Source: Undaria pinnatifida
Taxonomy: Eukaryota; Sar; Phaeophyceae; Laminariales; Alariaceae
Assembly: GCA_012845835.1 (NCBI GenBank)
Contig: JABAKD010000002.1
Location: forward strand, 24,842,518 to 24,906,517
DNA: 64,000 nucleotides
Direction: 5' to 3'
A program made the translations under genes and the position numbers. A model generated the notes under the pieces. The model saw nothing but the letters and a program-made list of their open reading frames with translations. It was not told where the DNA came from and did not search any database. This document shows positions 1 to 12,000 of this stretch, piece after piece (positions within the stretch are counted from its first letter, which is position 1; each line of letters begins with the position of its first letter).

Positions 1-1905
1 TTTTGTCGGTGGAGTATTGGTTGGTGTTCCTTTGGGACTGCTTTTGATGTGTGTGTCATGTATGTCGGCGGGGTGGGGTTACATCGAGTGTGGATTTGTC
101 AAGATGCATTTTCGGAAACGGCTCCACGGGGTTTGACTAGAGGGTGGCATCCTCGCCCTCGTGGACTCTGATTATGGGATACGCGTAAACCAGGCTCTGG
201 CGCCAACTGGATAGCTACTCTAGTATCCTTTTGTCGGTGGTGTCTTGGTTGGCGTTCTCTTGGGACTGCTTTTGATGTGTGTGTCATGTATGTCGGCGGG
301 GTGGGGTTACATCAAGTGTGGATTTGTCAAGATGCATTTTCGGAAACGGCTCCACGGGGTTTGACTAGAGGGTGGCATCCCCGCCCTCGTGGACTCTGAT
401 TATGGGATACGCGTAAACCAGGCTCTGGCGCCAACTGGATAGCTACTCTAGTATCCTTTTGTCGGCGGTGTCTTGGTTGGCGTTCTCCTGGGACTGTTTT
501 TGATGTGTGTGTCATGTATGTCGGCGGGGTGGGGTTACATCAAGTGTGGATTTGTCAAGATGCATTTTCGGAAACGGCTCCACGGGGTTTGACTGGAGAG
601 TGGCATCCCCGCCCTCGTGAACTCTGATTATGGGATACGCGTAAACCAGGCTCTGGCGCCAACTGGATAGCTACTCTAGTATCCTTTTGTCGGTGGAGTA
701 TTGGTTGTCGTTCTCCTGGGACTGCTTTTGATGTGTGTGTCATGTATGTCGGCGGGGTGGGGTTACATCGAGTGTGGATTTGTCAAGATGCATTTTTGGA
801 AAGGGCTCCACGGGGTTTGACGAGAGGGTGGCATCCCCGCCCTCGTGGACTCTGATTATGGGATACGCGTAAACCAGGCTCTGGCGCCAACTGGATAGCT
901 ACTCTAGTATCCTTTTGTCGGCGGTGTTTTGGTTGGCGTTCTCCTGGGACTGCTTTTGATGTGTGTGTCATGTATGTCGGCGGGGTGGGGTTACATCGAG
1001 TGTGGATTTGTCAAGATGCATTTTCGGAAACGGCTCCACGGGGTTTGACTAGAGGGTGGCATCCTCGCCCTCGTGGACTCTGATTATGGGATACGCGTAA
1101 ACCAGGCTCTGGCGCCAACTGGATAGCTACTCTAGTATCCTTTTGTCGGCGGTGTCTTGGTTGGCGTTCTCCTGGGACTGTTTTTGATGCGTGTGTCATG
1201 TATGTCGGCGGGGTGGGGTTGCATCGAGTGTGGATTTGTCAAGATGCATTTTCGGAAAGGGCTCCACGGGGTTTGACGAGAGGGTGGCATCCCCGCCCTC
1301 GTGGACTCTGATTATGGGATACGCGTAAACCAGGCTCTGGCGCCAACTGGATAGCTACTCTAGTATCCTTTTGTCGGCGGTGTCTTGGTTGGCGTTCTTC
1401 TGGGACTGTTTTTGATGTGTGTGTCATGTATGTCGGCGGGGTGGGGTTACATCGAGTGTGGATTTGTCAAGATGCATTTTTGGAAACGGCTCCACGGGGT
1501 TTGACTGGAGGGTGGCATCCCCGCCCTCGTGGACTCTGATTATGGGATACGCGTAAACCAGGCTCTGGCGCCAACTGGATAGCTACTCTAGTATCCTTTT
1601 GTCGGCGGTGTCTTGGTTGGCGTTCTCCTGGGACTGTTTTTGATGTGTGTGTCATGTATGTCGGCGGGGTGGGGTTACATCGAGTGTGGATTTGTCAAGA
1701 TGCATTTTCGGAAACGGCTCCACGGGGTTTGACTGGAGGGTGGCATCCCCGCCCTCGTGGACTCTGATTATGGGATACGCGTAAACCAGGCTCTGGCGCC
1801 AACTGGGTAGCTACTCTAGTATCCTTTTGTCGGTGGAGTCTTGGTTGGCGTTCTCTTGGGACTGCTTTTGATGTGTGTGTCATGTATGTCGGCGGGGTGG
1901 GGTTC
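1..1905. repeat. 228-bp tandem satellite, about 8.4 copies, cut by the window edge
   Basis: A unit of 228 bases repeats head to tail from the first base to about 1,905, with a few percent divergence between units. Variant blocks such as GGTGGAGTATTGG and GGCGGTGTCTTGG alternate between units. Because 228 is divisible by three, each unit carries the same 62-codon minus-strand open frame starting MTHTSK and ending SENAS before a TGA. Units differ at several amino-acid positions, so I do not regard the frame as a real gene. The array ends abruptly within a unit at GGGGTTCGATAAG. Its true length to the left is unknown. Confidence 0.93.
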
Positions 1906-3736
1906 GATAAGTTGGCGATTGATGAGCATGTTATGCGGCAGATTAATGATCCGGGCACAACGATATAAAGACCGAACCCCCCATATCACGGGCTCAGAGT
2001 GTAAAGGGGGCCGTGATTTTCCGCATCAGCATCCGCGGGACCTACCACGCTAGAGACCCGAACGCAAGACGCCTGTTGTCACATGAAATCAGAAGCCATG
2101 GACGATCATGAAAAAACTTGCGTCCGTAGCTGCAGTTTGTTCATACGGCATCCGCCCCCATCAAAGCAGTTTATCATGTTCGACTCCAAACGGCACAAAC
2201 CGTGAACAGTCTATCGTTTTGTTGCTCGATCCAATCGAGCCTCGGAATTGGTTTGACCCAGTTGGACGGGAAAAAGTGCTGGCGGCGATTTCCTGCAAGT
2301 TAAGCCTTAGAGAAGCAGGAGAGATGCTGCCCAAGAGAAGATCTAAGACAAAGCCTATTGTGGTCAGAGAAAGGCCAATGTCCTCCCTTTCCGAGGGAAA
2401 AGATCGCGTGAACACGTGCCAAAGGGCCTTCCCAACACGTAACCTTGGTCCCAATGGTATATTTTCCCCTCATTGCACAATAATTACTCTTTGTCTGCAT
2501 ATTTGGTTCCCCCTCTCCAGCCCCCCCCCCTCTTCCCTCGCCATCCCTCCGGGTGTTCTTTTAGGCGCTGTTTTTGCATGTATATGTGTTGTGGGTGTTA
2601 ACGGGAGTCGGTCATTCGAGTTGTCTACCAATATTCCTCGTAATGGGCGTTTTCGTGATTTTATCTGATGACGGATCCCCCCTTCGCCTGGAGTGCAGTC
2701 CTGATGATGGGTTGGCGCTGAGCGTACATGTCGCTTGGGAAAGCACACGAGAACGGCCTTCGGCGGGAGGTATGAGCAGGCCTCGTGAAAGCAGGATCTA
2801 GGTGCGAACACAATTTTCTGACGCTGAGCCACAACGTTTCGTGGCAACTGGTAGGGTGTTTACCTATCTATGTTGTAGGTAATATATTTTGTGTAATTTC
2901 CTGGGTCGGAAGGATAGATGGACAGACAGCCGGCCGGACAAAAAACGACTAAAATAGGGAAGGGAGTACAGTAATCACATCCTGAAATTATGCAAAGACC
3001 ATGGATCGACAATTTTTGCCGGCGCTAGCTATGTTTTTTTTTTTTTGCCGTTACAGCAAGAGCTTGTTTTTGAGTCGTGGCGGCTGCCACCGCCGGTTGT
3101 CGCTCGCAGCTTATTTTCTTTGTCTCAGTTCCTGCCGTGTGCCGTCTTTTCTTTGTGTGTGTCCTCTTGAGTTTGCGCTTTTTTTTATTACCAGTACACA
3201 GCCCCGGCCGGCACACACCGCATTGTTTCCCTCAAAGGAAAAAACTGAACAGTTGTTCCGCGTTCGCATTTGGCTCATCACGGGTAAGGTGTTTGTGCAT
3301 GTTTTGCCCCCGGGGCCACTACACCCCTCCCTCTCTCCCCGATTATTATCACAGCATTACCCTTCCCGCGCCCTGTGGTTGAGCGCAAGGAGCGTAATTT
3401 CAGGTGTATTACGGGTCGTGCATGGACGGGCGGTTCTAGCCGGTTTGCGCGACGCCCTGCAAGTGCGGTGGGGGGTGGGTTAGGTGGGTGGGTAAAGACG
3501 GCGTTGGGCAAGGTACATACTTGTAGAGGATATCAAGTAAGTGCATAAAGGGCACTGGGGGAAGAACACAACAAGGCAAAGAAGTCCGGGCGGCCTGAAG
3601 CTAGGTTCTTGCGGCCATTGGAAGGCCCACAAACGTCAAGACGAAGATGGCCAGACCCAAACTTCAGTCTCTTGGGCAGGACACCCCCCCTTCTCCCCTC
3701 CGGTCCCCCCCCCTCCCCCTCTCCCGCGCCCCCTTC
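1906..3736. other. Intergenic stretch, no recognisable gene
   Basis: Several open frames of 60-190 codons occur on both strands, but none shows a known domain or a chain of plausible exon junctions. There are C-runs near 2,521 and 3,685-3,735. A TATA-like ATATAAAG lies at 1,963. I see nothing that supports a gene. Confidence 0.5.
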
Positions 3737-4650
3737 CCCCCGCCGCGTAGCGATTCCGGCGGTGGGTGGCGCTGCCGCTGCCTTTGCGCGTCGCTCTGCA
3801 TCTCTACAGCTCTCCGAGTCATGACATTTCCGCATGAATGACTCTGCGCCCTTCTCGACCCGTCGAAACCATCTGCCGGCCTTCTGTGCGGCCTTTCACC
3901 ACCCTTGGAACTTAATTTCAAAGGCCGACATATCCTCCTCCAGGCGGACCATCCACTCCTTCTCTTTGCCCTCCTGAGTAGCCCTTACCCCCAACCAGCT
4001 CCCCAAACATCACTCTATGTGGCAGACGCTCCTCCTCCATACCTGCCACGAATCGCGAACAATATCCTCCGTTTGGGCACTATCGCCTCTACACTCTCGG
4101 AAGCTGTCTTGGCCAGCGCGTCGGCGTACGAGAGGGTGTGGTCGTCGTGCTTATGTTTCTGCCAGCCGAGGCATCGGAGGAGCATGGAGTGGTGAACCTG
4201 TCGTAGCCTGTCGTAGTCAGGTTTGTTCGAGCTCCACGTCACGCACCCGTAGAGTAGTGTCTCGACCACCACGTCTTTCAGCATACGCACCTTTAACCGT
4301 GAGCGCACACCCGCGCGATCGTAGACTTCTATCTTGTACCGCTGGAAGCACTCCTAGACACTCTGAAGACGCCGCGTCATCTCGACACTGAGTTTTTTAT
4401 CCGCACTGATAGCCCCGCCCAAGTACACAAACTCGACCGTTTGTTTGTATACTACCTGGCCGGCTGCATTAATGGTGAACAGCACCTTCCCCCCGCCGTT
4501 TGTCTGCGGACACATTATCTCCGTTTTGGCCTCGGAGACCGTAGGCCCGATCGCCGAGCACGCAGTTACGATCGCCGTCATCATCCTCTCCAGCCCTTCT
4601 GGCGATATCGATACGATACGCGCATCGTCAGCGTACAGCATACCCCACAA
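3737..4650 (-). pseudogene. Non-LTR retrotransposon (LINE) reverse transcriptase, truncated and decayed
   Basis: Read on the minus strand, the translation starts MWGMLYADD, which holds the catalytic YADD box of non-LTR reverse transcriptases. It continues with typical downstream blocks: VSEAKTEIMC, VEFVYLGGAIS, ETLLYGCVTWS, QVHHSMLLRCLGW, DDHTLSYADALAKT. The frame is broken by an in-frame TAG near 4,360 and by a shift near 4,060, after which ERLPHRVMFGELVGGK is read in another frame; GNVMTRRAVE-like remnants follow. Everything upstream of the YADD box (endonuclease and the N-terminal RT motifs) is missing, because a TCC microsatellite abuts the break at 4,650. This is a dead 5'-truncated copy, as is usual for LINEs. 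The family name cannot be fixed from this piece. Confidence 0.88.
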
Positions 4651-4654
4651 CCTC

Positions 4655-4816
4655 TGCAGCTCCTCCTCCTCTTCCTCGTCCTCGTCTAGAGTTCCTCCTC
4701 CTCCTCCTCCTCCCCCTCCTCCTCCTCCTCTCTTCCTCTACGTCCTCATCCTGCTCCTCCTCGTCCTCCTCCTGCTGCTCTTCCTCCTCCTCCTCCTCCT
4801 CCTCCTCCTCCTCCTC
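4655..4816. repeat. TCC/GAGGAG microsatellite
   Basis: Imperfect CTC/TCC triplets interrupted by TCG and TGC, directly at the truncated upstream edge of the LINE remnant. Confidence 0.9.
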
Positions 4817-6096
4817 CCGCCCGCGCCCGTCGACTTTTACACAGCAACCGGACCAGCACTCGCAACGCCAGAGCGGTGCTATCTGAGCCCTTTGCTGCGT
4901 AACGGAAGTAAGTGTGCGGAGGAAAAGGCCGAGTGGTGTCTACTTGGCACAACCAGCAGCCAAAACAGGGGTCTCTCGCGTGTTAGAGTCGCCCCCCTCG
5001 CTGCAGCAATCGCCCGTCTGATTCACCACAGACGGGCAAGGAATGTCGACGAGCACCAGATATTCGCGCCCGAACCGAGGACCAACGCCCGAATGGGTAG
5101 GGTGGACCGTAACTGGACCAAGTCCGGCGGAAGGCCATCTCCCATGGCCAGGGGTTTTGTTAGTGGGTGAGCTTGCGCAAGTCCCACACTACCCGGAAAG
5201 ATGACATTCCGGGTGGCTATCTCCACCGAAACTGACCCTCAGGGGACAGGCCGGGTCGACATACACACACACCCGTATACAACGACAGCTTGCGCTGCCG
5301 GGGTTGTAACGAAGACCACTGATAGGGACGGCTCACGCTATACCTACAATGGGACTCGAAGGGTGCGCCAGCTAGCGTTGGGCTGCGAAAGCAACTGAGT
5401 TAAATCGACACACGACGCGTATGAAAATACGCGGAAGTGTGGTGAGCTAAAGCTTTATTTTTCCCCATCCGCCGGAGGATAAAAAAAAAAAAAAAAAAAA
5501 TCGCGCCCGAAGTACGATGACATCGCACGACAACAACGCAGAATACCAGGCACATAACCTGTCAATTCAATCAAGGGGTATCTACCTAAAATGCCTCAGA
5601 CCGCCCACTTTAGCTGCTCGTGTAACATACCACAGGGAAGAGGGGGAAGGCGGCGTTCTGCCTTCTTATCTCGTTACGTCAATCTGCTGATTGATGTCGG
5701 CCGTCGAAAGGGCGTGGCGTTACGTGATGTTTAGTAACGTTCGGCAAAAGGGAGTTGCAACGAAAATGAGGCGTTATTCTGCCAATAGTCCCGTTCTCGA
5801 GTAGGAGTTAAGCCCTTCCTCTGCTAAGGTTGAGCTGTCGTGAGTGTCCGTCGCGTCGCAAGGCAGCAGCATCAGGCTCAGCAGTGATCCCCACCGCGCT
5901 CCATCCGAGATCAAAAGGAGATAGCGTGTAATTTCGGTTCCGTTTGGCGCGCAAAATTTTCCCCCCGGTACGCTCCAAACTAGGGTTGATACAACAACGC
6001 TGCCTCTGCTCTGCTACCTTGCGACACACAGGAGGCGGTAGTCAGATAGCGACATAGCGACCCTGCCCTGCCTGTCACGTAAAAGCGTTTCCAAGC
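4817..6096. other. Spacer upstream of the RS gene, with a 20-base A run
   Basis: No gene recognised. A run of about 20 A occurs at 5,480-5,500 on the plus strand. It could be the tail of a retroposed copy, but I cannot define the copy or a target duplication. An in-frame TAG near 6,055 precedes the first ATG of the RS gene, which supports that start. Confidence 0.45.
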
Positions 6097-9000
6097 ATGC
6101 CGGCGACAGCGGGAAGGGTGCGTATGCCCCATGGCAATCGCGTCAGCAGCAGCTCCGCTCTGAAGATGACCGGCATCTGGACCAACACGATCGGGTATGA
6201 CCCTTACGCTGCCGAGGGCGATGCCGCCAACGCCGAAGATGAAGCGAACGCGTTCGAGCAAGCGCAGGGGCTCATGGCGCTGGCGAAGCTTTCTAACCAA
6301 GGGGTGAGTCGTCGGGGTGAACGACACGCGTTAGTCGTATTCATAGCGGTGGTACGTGGTTGTAGTCTACAATGAGATCCGTGTTTATTATTGTGCGTGT
6401 TTGAGAGACGCACTCCTTGCGCCGTGCGTAGTACTGCTGTTGCCGATACGATACCGATACGAAGTATCATACGGCAGTACTGTCTGTACCTGGTATTAAT
6501 AGCTTCACCGCGACCACAACGGTCTGAGTAAGAGGACGAGTACGAGTAGTACTCGGAGTTCTTTAAAATGTAACCTCGGTTGCGATCATCCATCCCCGTC
6601 GGGACAGAGATTGTTTTTGGCCGTAACTTCCACACGGGAGGTTTTACGTAAGGAAATCCGCTCACTGCACCGCTGGTAAATACGCTGGTGCTGCTGTGCT
6701 GCTGTACCAAGATGTCTTCTTGATAGTGTCGACGTCAACTTTTGGCCGGGTCGACGCGCAGCTGGAGGTTTTTCTTGCGTGTTTGCAACAATTAACCCTT
6801 GTGAGGCCCGTGTATAGCGACCAAAAAACGACGATTGCGATGTTTTCAAGCGTCTACGAGTAGCGTGAGTGCGCAGCAGTACCCAGTAGAGATCGTGCTG
6901 CACCCAACCCGTACTGCAAGCAGTAGTCTTCGCATTGTTTCAGTTCGAAAACCGTTTCTTGTCATCGCCAACCGGCGTTGGCCGATGCCGTAAGCCGTAA
7001 TCGTCCATTTTCGTTGATTTTTCCTTCTGAAGGCTCAAAGGGGTTTAGCCGTTCACCTTGGAGAACAAATTGCCAAAGAGGTATCACACTCTGCTCGTCA
7101 TATAATACTCTTGCTTGTTGTAAGCTGTACCTGGTATATATATTGGCAATTCTTACCTCCTCTAGGACTGGAAAATCCGTTGTCGGGACAAATTACTTGG
7201 AGTTAGTATAGGGAGAGTTTTGGGGGCTCTAAACGGGTCAAGTAACCCCCTCCCCCCCGACCGAATACAGCAGTAACACTTCTGCTGTATATCCCACGTT
7301 TGACGAGAAAACATGAGTCACCTGAGAAAACCGGTGCTATTGATACCTATTAACCGGCACCGGCTACCACACTGTCATGCCACCCCCTCGGTTGGGAAAA
7401 GCGCGTGTAGCCGTGAGAGTGGTCTCCGCGCCAAATAGGGTGCCGAAATGGAATCGTAACGTTTTCTCCTACTGCAGCGCACTCCACCGTACCACCCCTT
7501 ACCGCCAATCGGAACGTCAGGCTTGCCTACCCTCTGCGAAAGGCGTTTTTCTATTGCTCGCCTCTCTTGCGACTCTCCCCCGCCCTTACCACTTCCCGCT
7601 TTCACACCCCTGCTGCTTGCTTACCGGCCAACTCCTGACCGCGTGACGCGCGACGCGTGGTGCAGGTGACGGAGCAAAGGGGTGCATGTAAAAAGGTGCG
7701 TGAACGTACGTACCGCGTGGAAGGTTTTGACTTCCTGTACAGCGAGCAAGTTTTTTTTGTCTTATCATAGCATGGGGGAGACCTCCATTGGTGTTGTTCG
7801 GACTGCGTGGACAGGAACAAGAGCCGCGAGGGGTCGGTGTTGGCGCGAATCCTGGCACGTTTATTCCCCGGTTTAAGTACCTACGTGTTTTTTTGTGTAT
7901 TAGCTTTAGTTGCGTTGTTTTGTTTTTGGCGTCTCGGGAGAGAGCCCGGAGTCGGCTGACCGGTCTCCCACGGCGAGGCAAAACATTTCAACAGCAAACA
8001 ATGCAGTTGACACGGAACCGACCCGTTCTTCGATTATTTTTGCTGTGGCTAAAATTCGCCCTAGCGCAGCCAGCGTTCCACCGTCACCAGCATTCCACCG
8101 CCATTTGGCTTTTCGTAGCTTCGGATCTGCTTGCTGTAATACCGGTACGCACTTTGCTTATGACTCGGAGAGTCCAGAGGTGCCGGGACGATATTTCCAG
8201 CCTCTACCGTAGAGTCGCGTTTTGTCAGTAGAAACAGTGCCGTAAGGGTCCCTTCTTTTATGTCGACAGATTGCCCTCCCCGGCCGCCTCCTCTTCAGCT
8301 GAACCCCCCCCCTCCCCGTCCCCCGTCCGCCCCCCCCCTCCCCCTCCGTGATGATTCCGTTCTTTTCAACCAACCGCGAACGTCAGTGCGGATCGGTGGG
8401 CCATCTAACGTTCCAGTGCAGGAACCACATCCAAGCCACCGACGCGGGCGCGCCGTTGCAGGTGCCAACAGGGAAGGGTCTATAGACGGTAGCATTTGTG
8501 CTTAATTTTTGTTGTTTATGTCAGATGGTTATGATAGTTCTCCTAGTAATAGATACTATAGTCCGTGGCAAGAGGAGGCCCCGGAGATTAACGCGGACGA
8601 GATTTGATGTTACGAGCTCCAAATTATGTATTTTGTTACAGTGGATACCCCGATTTAAGAGCGCCCAGGACAAGAGCATTGGGGAATTAAGAGCCGTCAA
8701 ATCGGCATGCTCGGCTATACTAAAAGCTATGTATTTCCCACTACAGATGAAAGCATTGTGTACTCAAGAGCCCTTGTTTTGGATTGTCACGGGACGCTCT
8801 TGGATCGAGGTGCCCGCTGTAGTTGTATAGTATCACCCACTAGACCAATAAGTCACTGTGACTGAGTGGTCTAGTGGATAGAGCTATATAGCTAACAGAC
8901 GCCGTTCGATCTGTACGTCAATTGGATAACAACGCTGGGACGGTCATTCTTGCTCATCATCGATAAAAATGATCACTGGAGTACCTATTTCTAACACTTT

Positions 9001-12000
9001 GTTTTCGCGGCACAGTATTTTTGTTTATGGCACAATTTCGGCGATCACGCGAAAGCATCGACACACCGCATCACGCCTCACGGCAGCACAACGCAGCGCA
9101 GAGCTTGCTTGCTTGCCAGAGTGTTTTCGACGTTTCGGTCGCTCTTGTTTTTTTTTTTATTGTGTCGCTTTGCCCCAAGATATTGCTGGTGTGCCACGCG
9201 CTGGCTACCGTTCGCTCTTCTGCTTTTTGGTGGCGGTATTTAGGATAGCGCTCGAAGCACGGGCGCTGCTAGCTTGTTCCGCCGATTCTTCCCTCTGTGC
9301 GGTATACGCAGGGAGGCAGCGGTATTCCCGTAGGAGGAAAACCGTGCTGGGTACAGCTACACTACTGTTGATAGCTACGACGTATGCGCGTCAAGCGACT
9401 GCGGAATTGTCTCTAGATGCTGGTGTATACTGGCCTATACTGGTGTATGCTTGGAATACTTGTATACTGTTAATCGTAGGCTCTTGGCGAAGAGAGACCA
9501 AGACGCGACGTCGGCCCAAGCCGGTGCTGCCTTTGCCCTTTCTTCTCCTTTCGGTGGCGCTCGATCGCGCTTATTCGGTGGTCGTTTCCTTCAACCTCTC
9601 TTGTCAAGCTTTTTTCTATTCCGCTCGTATCAATAGACCGCTTGTTTAAATGTTTCTGCCCTCCCTCCGTGCTCCCCCGACCACCCTGCCCAACCCTTGC
9701 TCCGTCTGCATCGTGTGTCTGCCCTTTTGCAGCCGATAGATACGGATTCTGAGTCGGATTCTGACGACATCAGCGCTTGCTCTTCGGTGTCTGACAGCAG
9801 TGATGACGAGGTAAAGAGGCTTTTCTATGTCCCGCCTGCCCCCCCCCCCCCCCCCTGCCCCCTCCCGAACGAAATCCTGTACCCTATTTACACGTAGGCA
9901 TGTTCTCGCTTTTTTTCTGTCTTTTTTTGGCTGTGAGTGATACCGCTGGAATGACGATGCCTTCCATTTTCCTCACGCTCTGGGCATGTTTCGGTTTGTA
10001 AGATTTTGAAGGCGTTGTCTCGGCGATAGCTCTGCTGTTGTGACATCAACGAGACGCCGCGCGCATAGACGACCCGACCTGTCATGAACATATTATTTGA
10101 GCACGTAACCCCCCCCCCCTGCCGTGCCGTGTCTCTATTAGGAGTAGGAACGGTGCTTTGCCTCGATGGGGTGCGTGGTCAATGGTCAAATGACTAAGGC
10201 AAGTAACAAAGGAATACGCCCCCCCCCCGCGCGCGCGCGCTAGCTACCGCCTTCCACCATCGCAAACCCCGTTACGCCTTTCTTTCCGACAGGACGATCG
10301 AAGGCGAAAGAGCGGCGGTTCGGTCCGCAATCGAACCACCTCTGGAGGAGACAAGGACAAGGAAAGGGAGACGCGCAGCCGAGGCTCCTCCTCCTCCCAT
10401 AAAGGCAGAGATGGCAGGGGCGGAAGGGACGGCAGGGACAGGGATGTGGGAAGTGATAAAAAGAGGCGGAGGGAGGCGAGCAGCGGGGACAGCGAGAGCG
10501 ACAACCGTGATCACCGGAAAGGGGCGGGGTGAGTCCTGTTGGTGGGAGAACCCGACGAAGCAGGACGTAAGTGCGACGTAGCGTGCCGATTGCGCTGTAT
10601 AGAAGAGAGGCCGATGCCTCCAATCTCCGGTATCCACGTGCGCCTTGTGTAGAACCGTTCCTCGGTTTCTAAAAAAAATAGTTGCGCCACTGTCGGAAGT
10701 CTCGAAGACCTCGAAAGAGCTACGTCGCATAACAAAAGCGCGATGCAGCGCGTCGAAAACGCGACGAAATCGCAGCAGAAGGTCAAGGGTATTTACTGCT
10801 GTAGAATCAAAGGCGGAAACTCCCCGGCGGGGGTTTGATGCGCTTGAAACACCCAGTAAAGTCGGGCGGAGATGCGAACCCACGTTAACACGTTTGCCCC
10901 CAAGCTTATCCCACTCTAATTTCGAGTAGTTTGTCGCCAAAAATGGGATGCAGTTCTAACGAGGATAACAATTCGTTGCCAATCAACGTCAACAAAGCTA
11001 GGGGCAGGGGTGAGGAGCGGACGGTACGATGTGGCTTGGGGATGGGAGCGGGGGGGTTGCCATGCCGCAGCGGGCAACAATAGCGAAATCGTATAAGTTG
11101 ATGTGGTTGTGGCAGCACAAGGCTTTGGACCCTTCCCGGCGAGAGCCCCCCCGTCGCGCCCCCTTCCCCCAGCAGCGCTTGCAGTCGCAGCGAGGGGACG
11201 AGAGAGACCTCCATTGCCGCCAACCGTGGAGACCATGTTTCGACTTGAAGACCAAATTGTCTATTCCTCATGTCAAAATCCGGCCTCCGATTAACACATG
11301 CACAACCTACGACTTAACGCCAACAATTACGTACCGGTACTTGTTTCGTACCACCGAAATATACACCGTTTTGATGCTGATATTCGTATAAAACGATGCT
11401 TAAATTTCCGGACAGAGTAGTATTATAAACCTACTTATGATTGACTTCGGCCCAAGAGCGTTCAGTGTTTCTCTACTACAGCTCCGTATCGTTTAAACTT
11501 TGCGGGGAGATTTTTTCGTTGGAACGCGGCGTTCTAGTCTCTGAACAATATTGCCGCCGGTGTCGCGGCTCGTTTCGTCCTCCTCGGCGCGTTGCGACAG
11601 CGTGAAGTTGCTGTTTTTGGTCCCAGCACCCCGGGTCAAACCAGAACGCCAAACGAAGGAAATGGAACACCGAAGCGGGACATTTTTCGGGCTTCCAGCA
11701 TTTGACGGCACTTTTTCTAGAAGCGCGTACGTTGAACATGTCCACGTATCCGCATGCCTGGCCAAATGTCTGACCAATAATATCACAGCATTCACGATCT
11801 TTCTAGATGGTGCGGACCTCCGGTCACGCGGCCGCCACCCCCAACTTATCACTGGACCAAACGACTAGACAAAGTTGCCCCATGGCTTTCAGCGACAAGG
11901 AATTGAGCGCTCTCCTCGACAACCTCTCTCTTGCAAAGAAAGCCTGTTCTCGACCTGAGGACAAGGAAGAACAACACTACAAACCAGTGGGTGAGCTTGC

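Larger units (their letters stand above)
6304..9732 (+). other. Intron 1 of the RS gene
   Basis: A 3.4-kb intron starting GTGAGT and ending TTTTGCAG. It holds a short K-family repeat at 7,192-7,248, C-rich tracts near 7,245 and 8,305, and a tRNA-like stretch near 8,866. A 226-codon plus-strand open frame at 8,969-9,649 has no recognisable domain. Confidence 0.6.

Noticed and set aside
1-1905. TGGCGCCAACTGG as a retroviral-type primer binding site
   Set aside because: It occurs once in every satellite unit, with no LTR, gag or pol around it.
1-1958. Eight 62-residue genes in tandem
   Set aside because: The frame is inherited with the satellite unit. Replacements are scattered and no start context or domain is evident.
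8969-9649. A 226-codon plus-strand frame in RS intron 1
   Set aside because: Ser/Leu/Arg-rich chance composition, no domain, and the phases of the flanking exons join without it.
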